Part shown: in pieces, positions 57,129-64,000 of the stretch
Numbering within the stretch: position 1 is the stretch's first letter
How the letters are laid out: every line of letters begins with the position of its first letter
Assembly: GCF_029760955.1 (NCBI RefSeq)
Contig: NZ_CP121682.1
Span: 4,030,001-4,094,000, forward strand
DNA: 64,000 bases
Origin: Streptomyces cathayae
Lineage (GTDB): Bacteria; Actinomycetota; Actinomycetes; Streptomycetales; Streptomycetaceae
Direction: 5' to 3'
Notes under the pieces: model-generated
What the model saw: only the letters and a program-made list of their open reading frames with translations
What the model was told of the DNA's origin: nothing
Databases searched by the model: none
Program-made: the position numbers and the translations under genes

Positions 57129-58673
57129 GTGAGCATCGAGAACGAGGGCACAAACGAGGGCGCATCGGTACCCCCGGCCCCGTCCGTACCGCCCACGCCG
57201 ATGGATGCTCCCGCAGCTCCGGCACAGCAGGAGCGCCCGGCTCCGGAGGGGGCCGGCCCGACGACCTCCATGCCCCCGGTCCCGCCGACCGCTCCGGGAA
57301 CGGCACAGGGCCACAGCACGCCGGAACACCCCGGATACGGTGATCACCCCGGATACGGAGGCCACGGCGTCCAGGGACAGACCCCCGCCGGCCCTCCGCC
57401 CGAAGCCCTTTCGGGAACCCCGGCGAGCACCTCCTCCGCCCCCGACCCGTCCTGGCCCCCGCCCCCGGCGTCGGGCACCCCGTCGTACGACGGCGGCGGC
57501 GCCGGTCACGGCGCGGGCGGCTGGGGCTCGTACCAGCAGCCCGCGCCGAAGAACGGCAGCGGCAAGCGCGGTCGCCTGGCCGCCGCGGTCCTGGTGGCCG
57601 CGCTGGTCGCGGGTGGCCTGGGCGGCGGCCTCGGATACACGCTGGCCAAGAACAACGACGGCAACGGCTCGACGACGGTCTCCTCATCCACCAGCGGCGG
57701 CAACGTCAAGCGCGACCCGGGCACGGTCGCCGCAGTGGCCGCCAAGGCGCTGCCGAGCACGGTCACCATCGAGGCCCAGGGCAACAGCGGCGAGGGCGGC
57801 ACCGGCACGGGATTCGTGTTCGACACACAGGGTCACATCGTCACCAACAACCACGTGGTGGCGGAGGCCGTCGAGGGCGGCAAGGTCGCGGCGACCTTCC
57901 CGGACGGCAAGAAGTACGACGCCGAGGTGGTCGGCCACGCCCAGGGGTACGACGTCGCGGTCATCAAGCTGAAGAACGCCCCCTCGAACCTGAAACCCCT
58001 CACGCTGGGCAACTCCGACGAGGTCGCCGTCGGCGACTCGACGATCGCCATCGGCGCGCCCTTCGGCCTGTCCAACACGGTGACGACCGGAATCATCAGC
58101 GCGAAGAACCGCCCGGTGGCCTCCAGCGACGGCGCCGGCAGCCAGGCCTCGTACATGAGTGCCCTGCAGACCGACGCCTCGATCAACCCGGGCAACTCCG
58201 GCGGGCCGCTGCTGGACGCGCAGGGCAACGTCATCGGCATCAACTCCGCGATCCAGTCGACCAGCAACGGCGGCTTCGGCACCGGACAGGCCGGCTCCAT
58301 CGGTCTGGGCTTCGCCATCCCGATCAACCAGGCCAAGTACGTCGCCCAGGAACTGATCAAGACGGGCAAGCCGGTGTACGCCAAGATCGGCGCCTCGGTC
58401 TCCCTGGAGGACGGCGCGAACGGCGCGAAGATCACCGACCAGGGCGCCGGCGGCTCCGAGGCGGTCGACCCCGGCGGCCCCGCCGCCCGGGCGGGCCTGC
58501 GTCCCGGTGACGTCATCACCAAGCTCGACGACCGCGTCATCGACTCCGGCCCGACCCTGATCGGCGAGATCTGGACCCACAAGCCGGGCGACAAGGTCAC
58601 GCTCACCTACGAACGCGGCGGCAAGCAGCAGACCACGGAACTCACCCTGGGTTCCCGCATCGGCGACAGCTGA
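57129..58673 (+). CDS. HtrA/DegP-like membrane-anchored serine protease
   Basis: 514 residues: a Pro/Ala/Gly-rich cytosolic region (1-140), one TM helix (about 145-170), a trypsin-like protease domain with His in TNNHVV, Asp in YDVAVIKL and Ser in NPGNSGGPLL, and a C-terminal PDZ domain (about 420-514). It acts outside the membrane in protein quality control. GTG 57129 follows GGAG at eight bases. It is directly upstream of tRNA-Ser. Confidence 0.93.
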   Translation: MSIENEGTNEGASVPPAPSVPPTPMDAPAAPAQQERPAPEGAGPTTSMPPVPPTAPGTAQGHSTPEHPGYGDHPGYGGHGVQGQTPAGPPPEALSGTPASTSSAPDPSWPPPPASGTPSYDGGGAGHGAGGWGSYQQPAPKNGSGKRGRLAAAVLVAALVAGGLGGGLGYTLAKNNDGNGSTTVSSSTSGGNVKRDPGTVAAVAAKALPSTVTIEAQGNSGEGGTGTGFVFDTQGHIVTNNHVVAEAVEGGKVAATFPDGKKYDAEVVGHAQGYDVAVIKLKNAPSNLKPLTLGNSDEVAVGDSTIAIGAPFGLSNTVTTGIISAKNRPVASSDGAGSQASYMSALQTDASINPGNSGGPLLDAQGNVIGINSAIQSTSNGGFGTGQAGSIGLGFAIPINQAKYVAQELIKTGKPVYAKIGASVSLEDGANGAKITDQGAGGSEAVDPGGPAARAGLRPGDVITKLDDRVIDSGPTLIGEIWTHKPGDKVTLTYERGGKQQTTELTLGSRIGDS

Positions 58674-58737
58674 CCTCACCCCGCCCGCACCGACCCGTTA
58701 CCCTTGTCCCGCGCCGCCGATCATCCGGCCGGCGCAG

Positions 58738-58824
58738 GGAGGTGTGCCCGAGCGGCCTAAGGGAACGGTCTTGAAAACCGTCGTGGCAGCGATGTCACCG
58801 TGGGTTCAAATCCCACCGCCTCCG
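58738..58824 (+). tRNA. tRNA-Ser (UGA)
   Basis: Type II tRNA: acceptor GGAGGTG/CGCCTCC with G discriminator, anticodon stem ACGGT/ACCGT, loop CTTGAAA (anticodon TGA), variable arm TGGCA/TGTCA and T-arm GTGGG-TTCAAAT-CCCAC. CCA not encoded. A strong terminator follows at 58841. tRNA 3' ends are common integration sites. Confidence 0.97.
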
Positions 58825-58840
58825 CTCTGAGAGCAGTGCA

Positions 58841-58877
58841 AACGGCCCCTGACCTGGGAAGTCGGTCGGGGGCCGTT
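58841..58877 (+). terminator. tRNA-Ser terminator, 14-bp stem
   Basis: AACGGCCCC (58841-58849) pairs with GGGGCCGTT (58869-58877) and continues inward to GACC/GGTC through one T-G pair, loop TGGGAAGTC. Confidence 0.8.
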
Positions 58878-59016
58878 CGCCTGCCCGGACTCCGTGGCTG
58901 CCCGCTGTTCCCCGTGGTTTCCCGCTCGATCGGGCACGGAAGGGGCACGGAGAGGGCACGCGCAGACGACGGCATGCGGGCATGGGCAACGGGCGCCGGA
59001 GTCAGCCGACTACCGA

Positions 59017-59772
59017 CTACCGGCTGATCGGGATCTCGTAGACGATCTCGCAGAGCGCGGCGGGCACCACGATGTCCGCGGTCTCCACGGGCCGCCCCTG
59101 GTCGCTGTAGTAGGTCCGCCGGATGTGCGTGACCAATGAGCCCTTCTGGATGCCCAGGAGCGACGCCTCCTCGGCGGTCGCCTGCCGCGGCTCCGGCTGC
59201 TCCACGGCATGGCTGACGGCGATGCCGATCGCGGCCATGCGGTTCACGACACCCGCCCCGGCGTGCGGCCCTCCCTCGGGGAGGACGACGAGGGTGCCGG
59301 CGGTGAGGTCGTACGGCTCCCAGCTCGTCGACAACTGCACCGGCCTGCCGTTGGCCAGGAACTCGTACGCGGTGCGGACGCACAGCTCCCCCTCGGCGAT
59401 GCCGAGACGCGTAGCGATCTCCGCCGGTGCCGGGACCTTGGCGTCGGTCCGGCTCTCCCAATCCCCTTGCCTGCCCACGGCCTTCATGTCCGCGCGGAAC
59501 GGTGAGCCGTCGGGCTGTTCGCGTGCCGACGAGCGGACCACCCGGACGCGCTTCCGGGGCTCGGCGACGTAGGTGCCGGAACCGGCGCGGCCCTCCAGCA
59601 CGCCATGGGAGATCAGCAGCTCCTGTGCTCGGCGCACCACGTTGTCGCCCACGCCGCACTCCTGGGCGATCTGCGCGCGGGAGGGGAGCCGGTCCCCTGG
59701 CGTCCACTCGTGCTCCGCGATCCGCCGCCGTAGTTCGTCGGCGATGCGGAGATAGGGCGGCTGCTCAGGCAT
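59017..59772 (-). CDS. GntR/UTRA transcriptional regulator (KorSA-like)
   Basis: 251 residues: a GntR winged helix (7-75, with PSRAQIAQECGVGDNVVRRAQELL), then a UTRA effector domain. The subgroup with N-terminal LRIADELRRRIAE is common on actinomycete integrative elements, where it represses transfer or excision genes (KorSA of pSAM2). ATG 59772 is divergent from the small gene at 59852; the gap has two CTAGT palindromes that may be its operators. Confidence 0.87.
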   Translation of the reverse strand: MPEQPPYLRIADELRRRIAEHEWTPGDRLPSRAQIAQECGVGDNVVRRAQELLISHGVLEGRAGSGTYVAEPRKRVRVVRSSAREQPDGSPFRADMKAVGRQGDWESRTDAKVPAPAEIATRLGIAEGELCVRTAYEFLANGRPVQLSTSWEPYDLTAGTLVVLPEGGPHAGAGVVNRMAAIGIAVSHAVEQPEPRQATAEEASLLGIQKGSLVTHIRRTYYSDQGRPVETADIVVPAALCEIVYEIPISR

Positions 59773-59781
59773 ATGGAAAAT

Positions 59782-59812
59782 CTAGTCCACTAGCTCTAAT
59801 CTAGTTAACTAA
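59782..59812. promoter_or_regulatory. Two GntR-type operator palindromes
   Basis: CTAGT-CC-ACTAG (59782-59793) and CTAGTTAACTAA (59801-59812, with the perfect core TAGTTAACTA) lie 19 bp apart between the divergent GntR and small gene. The spacing of about two helical turns fits cooperative repressor binding. Confidence 0.6.
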
Positions 59813-59851
59813 CTTCACTCAAAGTGATCGCCGGTGACCGGAGGATGCCCT

Positions 59852-60136
59852 GTGCCCGCTTCAGAGGTGAGCGCGGAGGCCATCGCCGCCCGGTTATCGG
59901 CCGTCGGGCTCGCCACCCGTGTGGAGGAGCGCGACGACTGCACGGTCATCGAGGCGGAGGTGCCGGAACCCCTCTCGGCCGGGTCATGGCGGGAGGTCCT
60001 GGAAGCGGTGGCGGAGGCCAACCGATTCGGACTCCTCGCCACCAGTTCGAACGACCGAACTCTCTGGGCGGTCGTACGCAAAACGGTCCCCGTGACGGGC
60101 GATGTCGGGGACCGGACCATCAGCGATAGGAGCTGA
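59852..60136 (+). CDS. Small hypothetical protein
   Basis: 94 residues, acidic, alternating strand and helix (SAEAIAARLSAVGLATRVEE). No family recognised. GTG 59852 has GGAGG at seven bases. Gene order, next to GntR and small basic proteins, is that of accessory cassettes in actinomycetes. Confidence 0.65.
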   Translation: MPASEVSAEAIAARLSAVGLATRVEERDDCTVIEAEVPEPLSAGSWREVLEAVAEANRFGLLATSSNDRTLWAVVRKTVPVTGDVGDRTISDRS

Positions 60137-60141
60137 ACAGC

Positions 60142-60438
60142 GTGTTCAATCGTATCCGCCGTACCGCCTCGCGCATCAGCGCGCGGCACCCCCGCAAGGG
60201 CTGGCACCGCCGCCCCGCACCGCCCGCCCGGCCGTTGGCCGCGTCGCCCGTGCTCGCCCCTGGCGCACCGCTGTTCCCGAGCCACGGCCGACACCACACC
60301 GGCGTTCTCATCGGCGAGGAGACCGCGCTCGTCCGCCCGTACGTGCCGGCCAGCGAGGCGCGTGCACGGCACCGCTCGACGGCCGCGCCCTGCCCGCCCT
60401 TCGCCGGTCCCTGGTGCGTTCCGGCGGGTGACCGCTGA
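60142..60438 (+). CDS. Small basic hypothetical protein
   Basis: 98 residues, Arg/Pro/His-rich (RIRRTASRISARHPRKG), probably disordered or nucleic-acid binding. GTG 60142 follows AGGAG at nine bases; its stop overlaps the next ATG (TGATG). No family recognised. Confidence 0.55.
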   Translation: MFNRIRRTASRISARHPRKGWHRRPAPPARPLAASPVLAPGAPLFPSHGRHHTGVLIGEETALVRPYVPASEARARHRSTAAPCPPFAGPWCVPAGDR

Positions 60439-60641
60439 TGCCGCCTCGCCAACAGCCCCACACCCCACGGGCGGGAGCCGACTCCTACCGGTCAAGCTCC
60501 TGCCACATCGGTACGCACCACGCCTGCGCGGAGTCCTCCCCGGCCACCGCACCGGTCGACGTACCGGTGATCTACGAGTCCTGCGACTGCCCGTGCCACA
60601 CGATCGTCAACCGCGAAGTACCGACGGAGGCGGCGCGGTGA
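60438..60641 (+). CDS. Small Cys/His-rich hypothetical protein
   Basis: 67 residues with a C-terminal CDCPCH cluster and an earlier CHIGTHHAC, a plausible zinc site. It overlaps the genes on both sides, so it is translated by coupling. Similar small Cys/His proteins are frequent in these cassettes; function unknown. Confidence 0.55.
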   Translation: MPPRQQPHTPRAGADSYRSSSCHIGTHHACAESSPATAPVDVPVIYESCDCPCHTIVNREVPTEAAR

Positions 60642-60907
60642 GGGGAGGAACGCCCAGCGGCGCGGTGCTCTCCCCCGTCGAGATCACCACAGCCAGCGTG
60701 CAGCGCGGGGACGTCATCCACGTCGGAGGCCGGCAGTGCCGGGTGACCGACATCTTCCAACTGCCCGGCGGAGCCAAACGACTCGTGTTCGACTCAGGCG
60801 AGTTGCTGACCATGCACACGAGGACCCGGCTCATCGCCCTACGGCTCCTGAGAGTGCGAGGCGGTGATCCATCCCATGCCCTCGCGTCGCGACGCCATCG
60901 CCGATGA
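60638..60907 (+). CDS. Small hypothetical protein of GntR cassettes
   Basis: 89 residues with a compact strand-rich core (GDVIHVGGRQCRVTDIFQLPGG, KRLVFDSGELLTMH). GTG 60638 has GGAGG at seven bases and overlaps the previous stop. The C-terminal 25 residues overlap the start of the GntR gene. Such proteins accompany GntR regulators in actinomycete mobile cassettes; role unknown. Confidence 0.6.
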   Translation: MRGGTPSGAVLSPVEITTASVQRGDVIHVGGRQCRVTDIFQLPGGAKRLVFDSGELLTMHTRTRLIALRLLRVRGGDPSHALASRRHRR

Positions 60908-61607
60908 CCTACGAGACCGGATCGCCACCGGCCGGCTCAAGCCCGGCGAACGCCTCCCTTCCGAGTCCCACCTCGCCGCGCAATACAGGGTCAGCACACC
61001 AACGCTCCGAAACGCTCTCGCCGTGCTCCAAGTGGAAGGCCTCGTCGAAAAGGCCCACGGCAAGGGGAACTTCGTTCGCCGCCCCCTCCGCAGAACCACG
61101 TACGTCGGAGGAGGACGAACCCCCGACGGACAGACCGCCGCTGACACCGCTCTGAGCGTCACCGTCCACACCACCCGGATCCGGGCCCACGGACATCTGG
61201 CGACCCTGCTGAAGGTATCGGCCAGTAGCCCCCTGACCGAGTTCCTCTGCCTCAGCCACGAGGGCGAAAGACCGCACAGCCTGGCCCGCATCTACGTCCC
61301 CGGCGACCTGGCGCCGGCCGCCGCGCTCCGCGAGCCGCTCCCGTACGAAGAGGTGACAACGCAACTGACACAGCTCCACCCGCCGCCGGCTGAAGTGCGG
61401 GAGAAGGTCAGCGTCCGACTCCCGACACCGGAGGAGGCATCCACCCTCCGGATCAGCTCTGCCCTGGCGGTCCTCGCCATCACACGCCAGATGGCCGACA
61501 CCGCCGGCCGCGTGGTCGAGGCCGCGCTCCTGGTGCTGCCGGGGGACCGCGCCGACGCGGTGTTCACCACCCACTACGGGATCGACGAGAAGAGGACGGA
61601 AAGGTGA
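60876..61607 (+). CDS. GntR/UTRA transcriptional regulator 2
   Basis: 243 residues: GntR winged helix (LRDRIATGRLKPGERLPSE, RVSTPTLRNALAVLQVEG) and UTRA domain. It starts inside the previous gene; ATG 60876 is preferred because GTG 60864 has its GAGG only two bases away. It is the second GntR of the cassette and probably regulates it. Confidence 0.86.
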   Translation: MPSRRDAIADDLRDRIATGRLKPGERLPSESHLAAQYRVSTPTLRNALAVLQVEGLVEKAHGKGNFVRRPLRRTTYVGGGRTPDGQTAADTALSVTVHTTRIRAHGHLATLLKVSASSPLTEFLCLSHEGERPHSLARIYVPGDLAPAAALREPLPYEEVTTQLTQLHPPPAEVREKVSVRLPTPEEASTLRISSALAVLAITRQMADTAGRVVEAALLVLPGDRADAVFTTHYGIDEKRTER

Positions 61608-61609
61608 CG

Positions 61610-61912
61610 ATGCCACACGAGCTGCGGCTCCTCCCATGGACAGGGCCCGACGGCAAGCCCTGCTTCCTCAGCACCGATGACAGCGACAGCTACCTGTCCC
61701 GCCTGGCCGACAACACCGAATCGGTACAACTCGGCATGGCAACCGAACTTCTGGACCAGGCGTTGGACATGCTCGCCGACGCCGATACACAGCCGGACGA
61801 CCTACGACTCTTGGCGAAGGATCTGACCGGAGCCCTGAGAGACACCCTCCGCGTAGCAATCAGCCGCGGCCACCGCATGAATAGCCGGTCTACTGATCAC
61901 CAGTCCGGCTGA
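61610..61912 (+). CDS. Small helical hypothetical protein
   Basis: 100 residues, acidic, mostly helical in the second half (ATELLDQALDMLADADT, LRLLAKDLTGALRDTLR). ATG 61610 has GGAAAGG at five bases; GTG 61604 overlaps the previous stop. It ends the cassette, 14 bp before a 13-bp terminator. Confidence 0.65.
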   Translation: MPHELRLLPWTGPDGKPCFLSTDDSDSYLSRLADNTESVQLGMATELLDQALDMLADADTQPDDLRLLAKDLTGALRDTLRVAISRGHRMNSRSTDHQSG

Positions 61913-61925
61913 CCCGCGAGACTGA

Positions 61926-61967
61926 AGAAGCCCACGGCTCTGACCAGGTCGGATGCCGTGGGCTTCT
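61926..61967 (+). terminator. Cassette terminator, 13-bp perfect stem
   Basis: AGAAGCCCACGGC (61926-61938) pairs perfectly with GCCGTGGGCTTCT (61955-61967), followed by a T/G-rich tract. Confidence 0.85.
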
Positions 61968-62128
61968 GTTGTTGGTCGACGCTGGGCGACCTCGCGCAGC
62001 CCAGCTAAAACGAACCTGAGCTTGCCCATGTGAAATCGGCTGGCGGCCGTTGTGCTGCATGCTGCCCGCCCGTCACCTGCTTTCCGCACGATCTGGCGCG
62101 GACGGGGTGCGGAGAGTCCATCGGGAAC

Positions 62129-63073
62129 TCAGCTACCGATAGCAGCCGCAGCTTGCTCCCCCAGCGAAGTCACGATCCCACCAAGTGCAGAACCAGCGGC
62201 AGGCGCCAAAGCCACAATGAGGCTGTCCGTCAAGCGGCGAAGACGACCACGATCAGGGGTGTCACCGGTTGCTTCCGCTTCAAGCTCGCCGGCGAGCTGC
62301 TCTACCTCAACTTGTTGGCCTTCATCGAGACCATACGAAGGGACCCCCTGACGGGCGGCAGTGGCGAAGTGCATGAGCTGAGCAAGGATGGCCGGGTCGA
62401 TACCGGATGTGTTGTTCTGAGTGAAGTCCGATTGAGTGCCAACGGCTACATTCTGCGATCTGTCAATCCTGACATTGAATGTTGTGCCACCCTCGGGTGT
62501 AGATGAGTTCAAGAATTCCGACACCGATTTCTCGCTTTCTGCGCAATTCACGCCATCGGGAGTTAAGGAGGGGCGGATCAAGTGGTCGATTTGATCGACT
62601 TGTGTGCCCTCAATTAATCCTGCAGATTTCAGGTATCGTGCTGCTTTCGCAGTTTCATGCTCAGAGAAACGCTGCCCGGCAAACTGTGATCGATTTGAGG
62701 ATAGGAACTGCTCGGTGCTCCCAGGTTGATCCTCGTCCAGGTGCCGCTCATAGAGCCAATGTATTAGGGCAAGACGCAGTTTGGCCGTCCGTGCGGGGCC
62801 ATTTCGCCGTTTCGCGCGGAGCTCGGAAACGAAATTAAGTCCGTAATGAGTGATCTTGAAATCCCCCATTCCCGAGGCCAGCTCAAGCAGGCCGGCGCTC
62901 TGCAATCGACGCCACGCGGCATCTATGGCTGCAGGGTTAAATGGCGCCCCCTCAAGGTCTACTCGCTTTGAAAGATCACGGTCGACCGCGTCGTACACGT
63001 ATTCAAGAAGAGACAGCTCTTCGGTGCTGAGATACACGGCGGGCACTCTACCTTGGTTCGGCCATCTCTCCAT
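62129..63073 (-). CDS. Hypothetical protein with winged-helix-like start and NVAVGTQ motif
   Basis: 314 residues. Residues 10-90 look like a winged helix (AAWRRLQSAGLLEL then YGLNFVSEL), then a helical middle, then at about 210-235 a strand-rich FNVRIDRSQNVAVGTQ followed by SDFTQNNTS, resembling the motif of bacterial conflict-system proteins, and a C-terminal small-residue helix (APAAGSALGGIVTSLGEQAAAAIG) that could be membrane active. Base composition is clearly less GC-rich than the core. ATG 63073. Divergent from the gene at 63203. No family recognised with certainty. Confidence 0.65.
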   Translation of the reverse strand: MERWPNQGRVPAVYLSTEELSLLEYVYDAVDRDLSKRVDLEGAPFNPAAIDAAWRRLQSAGLLELASGMGDFKITHYGLNFVSELRAKRRNGPARTAKLRLALIHWLYERHLDEDQPGSTEQFLSSNRSQFAGQRFSEHETAKAARYLKSAGLIEGTQVDQIDHLIRPSLTPDGVNCAESEKSVSEFLNSSTPEGGTTFNVRIDRSQNVAVGTQSDFTQNNTSGIDPAILAQLMHFATAARQGVPSYGLDEGQQVEVEQLAGELEAEATGDTPDRGRLRRLTDSLIVALAPAAGSALGGIVTSLGEQAAAAIGS

Positions 63074-63202
63074 AAGGGTCTACGGATGTTACGTTCAGTC
63101 AATGTCTGGCCAGAACTTGACTGTTTGTGTGACCTTCAGCTATTGAGATTGCATCTCTGTGGATTTCGGAAAACGGAACCCTCTTCTATGGAAGGCGCTT
63201 CA

Positions 63203-64000
63203 ATGAAGATGAACGTGCGGGAGTACCTTTACGTCGACACCCCGAGGGTCCGTACATTGCTAGCTCAACTCTCCTCCGGGCTGCCGGAAGAGAGGCGGTC
63301 AGAGCACACCCGAGAATGGAGTGAATCCCTTGTAGGAATCGACGGGCCCAAGAGTGAGGTGCGAGCGGGAGAACGAGAGGTTCGTTCCCTGGCTGACCTC
63401 CATGTGGCGATGCTGGAAGAGGTGGCCGAATACTCTAAAATGCTGCTTGATGTAAGCGATGTGTCAAAGAAGCCGAAGAATTGGCATCGTGAGCGAATCC
63501 ATAAGGCGCTGCGCCCTAGTTCGCTGATCCGGGTAACAGGTCCGACGGCTGTGATCTACCCTGCCGCGTTTGCTGCATCCGCATCGGCTTTCGATGAATT
63601 CAGTGAGGATGATTCGTTTTCCCTGGACCTAGGTAAAATTGTGCGGTCGATGTATGGGGAGCACTTGACGCTCCGTGTCTATCCTTGCGGCGAGGAGGAG
63701 TGGGAATGCCAGTATTCTGGTGTTATTTCTGACCCTGGCGGGTACCTCTCTGGTGAGAAGGAGGTCCTTTTCTCGCGACTGGGTGCCGATCCGCAGGAAT
63801 GGACTACTGTAGCTAGCATCAGCAGGATTCCACGGCGGGACGCCGCCTCTTCGGGGAATCGCTTCGAGCGTATCGTGATGAAACTCCAAGATTCTTTTAG
63901 TGATGAGCAATTGGATCGGAGAATTCTGGAAAAGGTGATCCAAGAGGCTAGTCGAGAGATGGAGCGGATGGGGCTGAGTGAAGCGCCGAGTTGGCCAGCA
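63203..64000 (+). CDS. DUF6414-like protein, 3'-truncated by window
   Basis: 266 residues to the right edge with no stop. The start NVREYLYVDTPRVRTLLAQLSSG resembles DUF6414 proteins (an aromatic-rich D-x-x-x-x-x-x-L-Q pattern); the rest has two helical/strand regions. ATG 63203 has GGAAGG at seven bases; ATG 63188 is upstream. Codon use is AT-richer than in the core (about 50% GC by eye), indicating recent acquisition. Function unknown. Confidence 0.6.
   Translation, partial: MKMNVREYLYVDTPRVRTLLAQLSSGLPEERRSEHTREWSESLVGIDGPKSEVRAGEREVRSLADLHVAMLEEVAEYSKMLLDVSDVSKKPKNWHRERIHKALRPSSLIRVTGPTAVIYPAAFAASASAFDEFSEDDSFSLDLGKIVRSMYGEHLTLRVYPCGEEEWECQYSGVISDPGGYLSGEKEVLFSRLGADPQEWTTVASISRIPRRDAASSGNRFERIVMKLQDSFSDEQLDRRILEKVIQEASREMERMGLSEAPSWPA

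Noticed and set aside
58757..59707. Minus-strand frames over tRNA-Ser
   Set aside because: They overlap a well-folded tRNA and the GntR gene; they are frequent false ORFs at tRNA-Ser.
58800..64000. A second copy of the tRNA-Ser 3' end as attR
   Set aside because: None was found within the window.

Overview
The window is chromosomal DNA of a Streptomyces or a very close relative. The evidence is the very high GC content over most of its length, frequent GTG starts, the developmental pair ssgR-ssgA, thiC behind a TPP riboswitch, a Rex-type cydABCD operon, and five parS-like ParB sites (three perfect GTTTCACGTGAAAC). Clustered parS sites and DnaA boxes outside a dnaA/dnaN locus suggest the core region near, but not at, the replication origin. 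Gene content and order resemble what I remember of the S. coelicolor SCO39xx region; this was not checked by alignment.

Layout: 1-8.7 kb holds a truncated serine hydrolase, two GNAT proteins, a MarR/MFS/HbpS-like module, a Nudix enzyme, a LysR regulator, a PLP sulfur-amino-acid enzyme coupled to ptpA, and a holin-like membrane protein. 8.8-20.3 kb has a cupin, a small membrane protein, ssgR-ssgA, a YibE/F exporter, thiC, a TerD-VWA fusion, a metallophosphatase and a LacI regulator. 20.7-29.5 kb has hisC, cydA-cydB-cydCD and an M23 endopeptidase. 29.5-37.4 kb has a HAD phosphatase, an LLM oxidoreductase, DUF72, kptA and two tandem ABC-ATPase/permease pairs. 37.5-41.5 kb has an odd type II tRNA-like gene abutting a 12 x 7-bp tandem repeat, a second HAD phosphatase, serS, a DnaA-box cluster and pheA.

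From 41.5 to 48.1 kb lies an extracytoplasmic copper cluster: dtpA, copCD, ecuC, sco, ycnI and an unknown membrane protein. In S. lividans such genes supply copper to oxidases and to GlxA. From 48.3 to 58.7 kb are two RsbW-like ATPases, a SpoIIE-like phosphatase, an aminopeptidase P, a primase-polymerase-like protein lacking its acidic pair, a SEC-C protein, a glycerophosphodiesterase and an HtrA-like protease.

A tRNA-Ser(UGA) at 58.74 kb marks the start of accessory DNA. It is followed by two GntR regulators and a translationally coupled run of small proteins, then by a region of clearly lower GC (about 50% by eye) with two divergent genes: a winged-helix-like hypothetical and a DUF6414-like protein that runs off the right edge. 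This end is the best place to look for a new system; an integrative-element remnant or a defence module are both possible, and neither is proven here.
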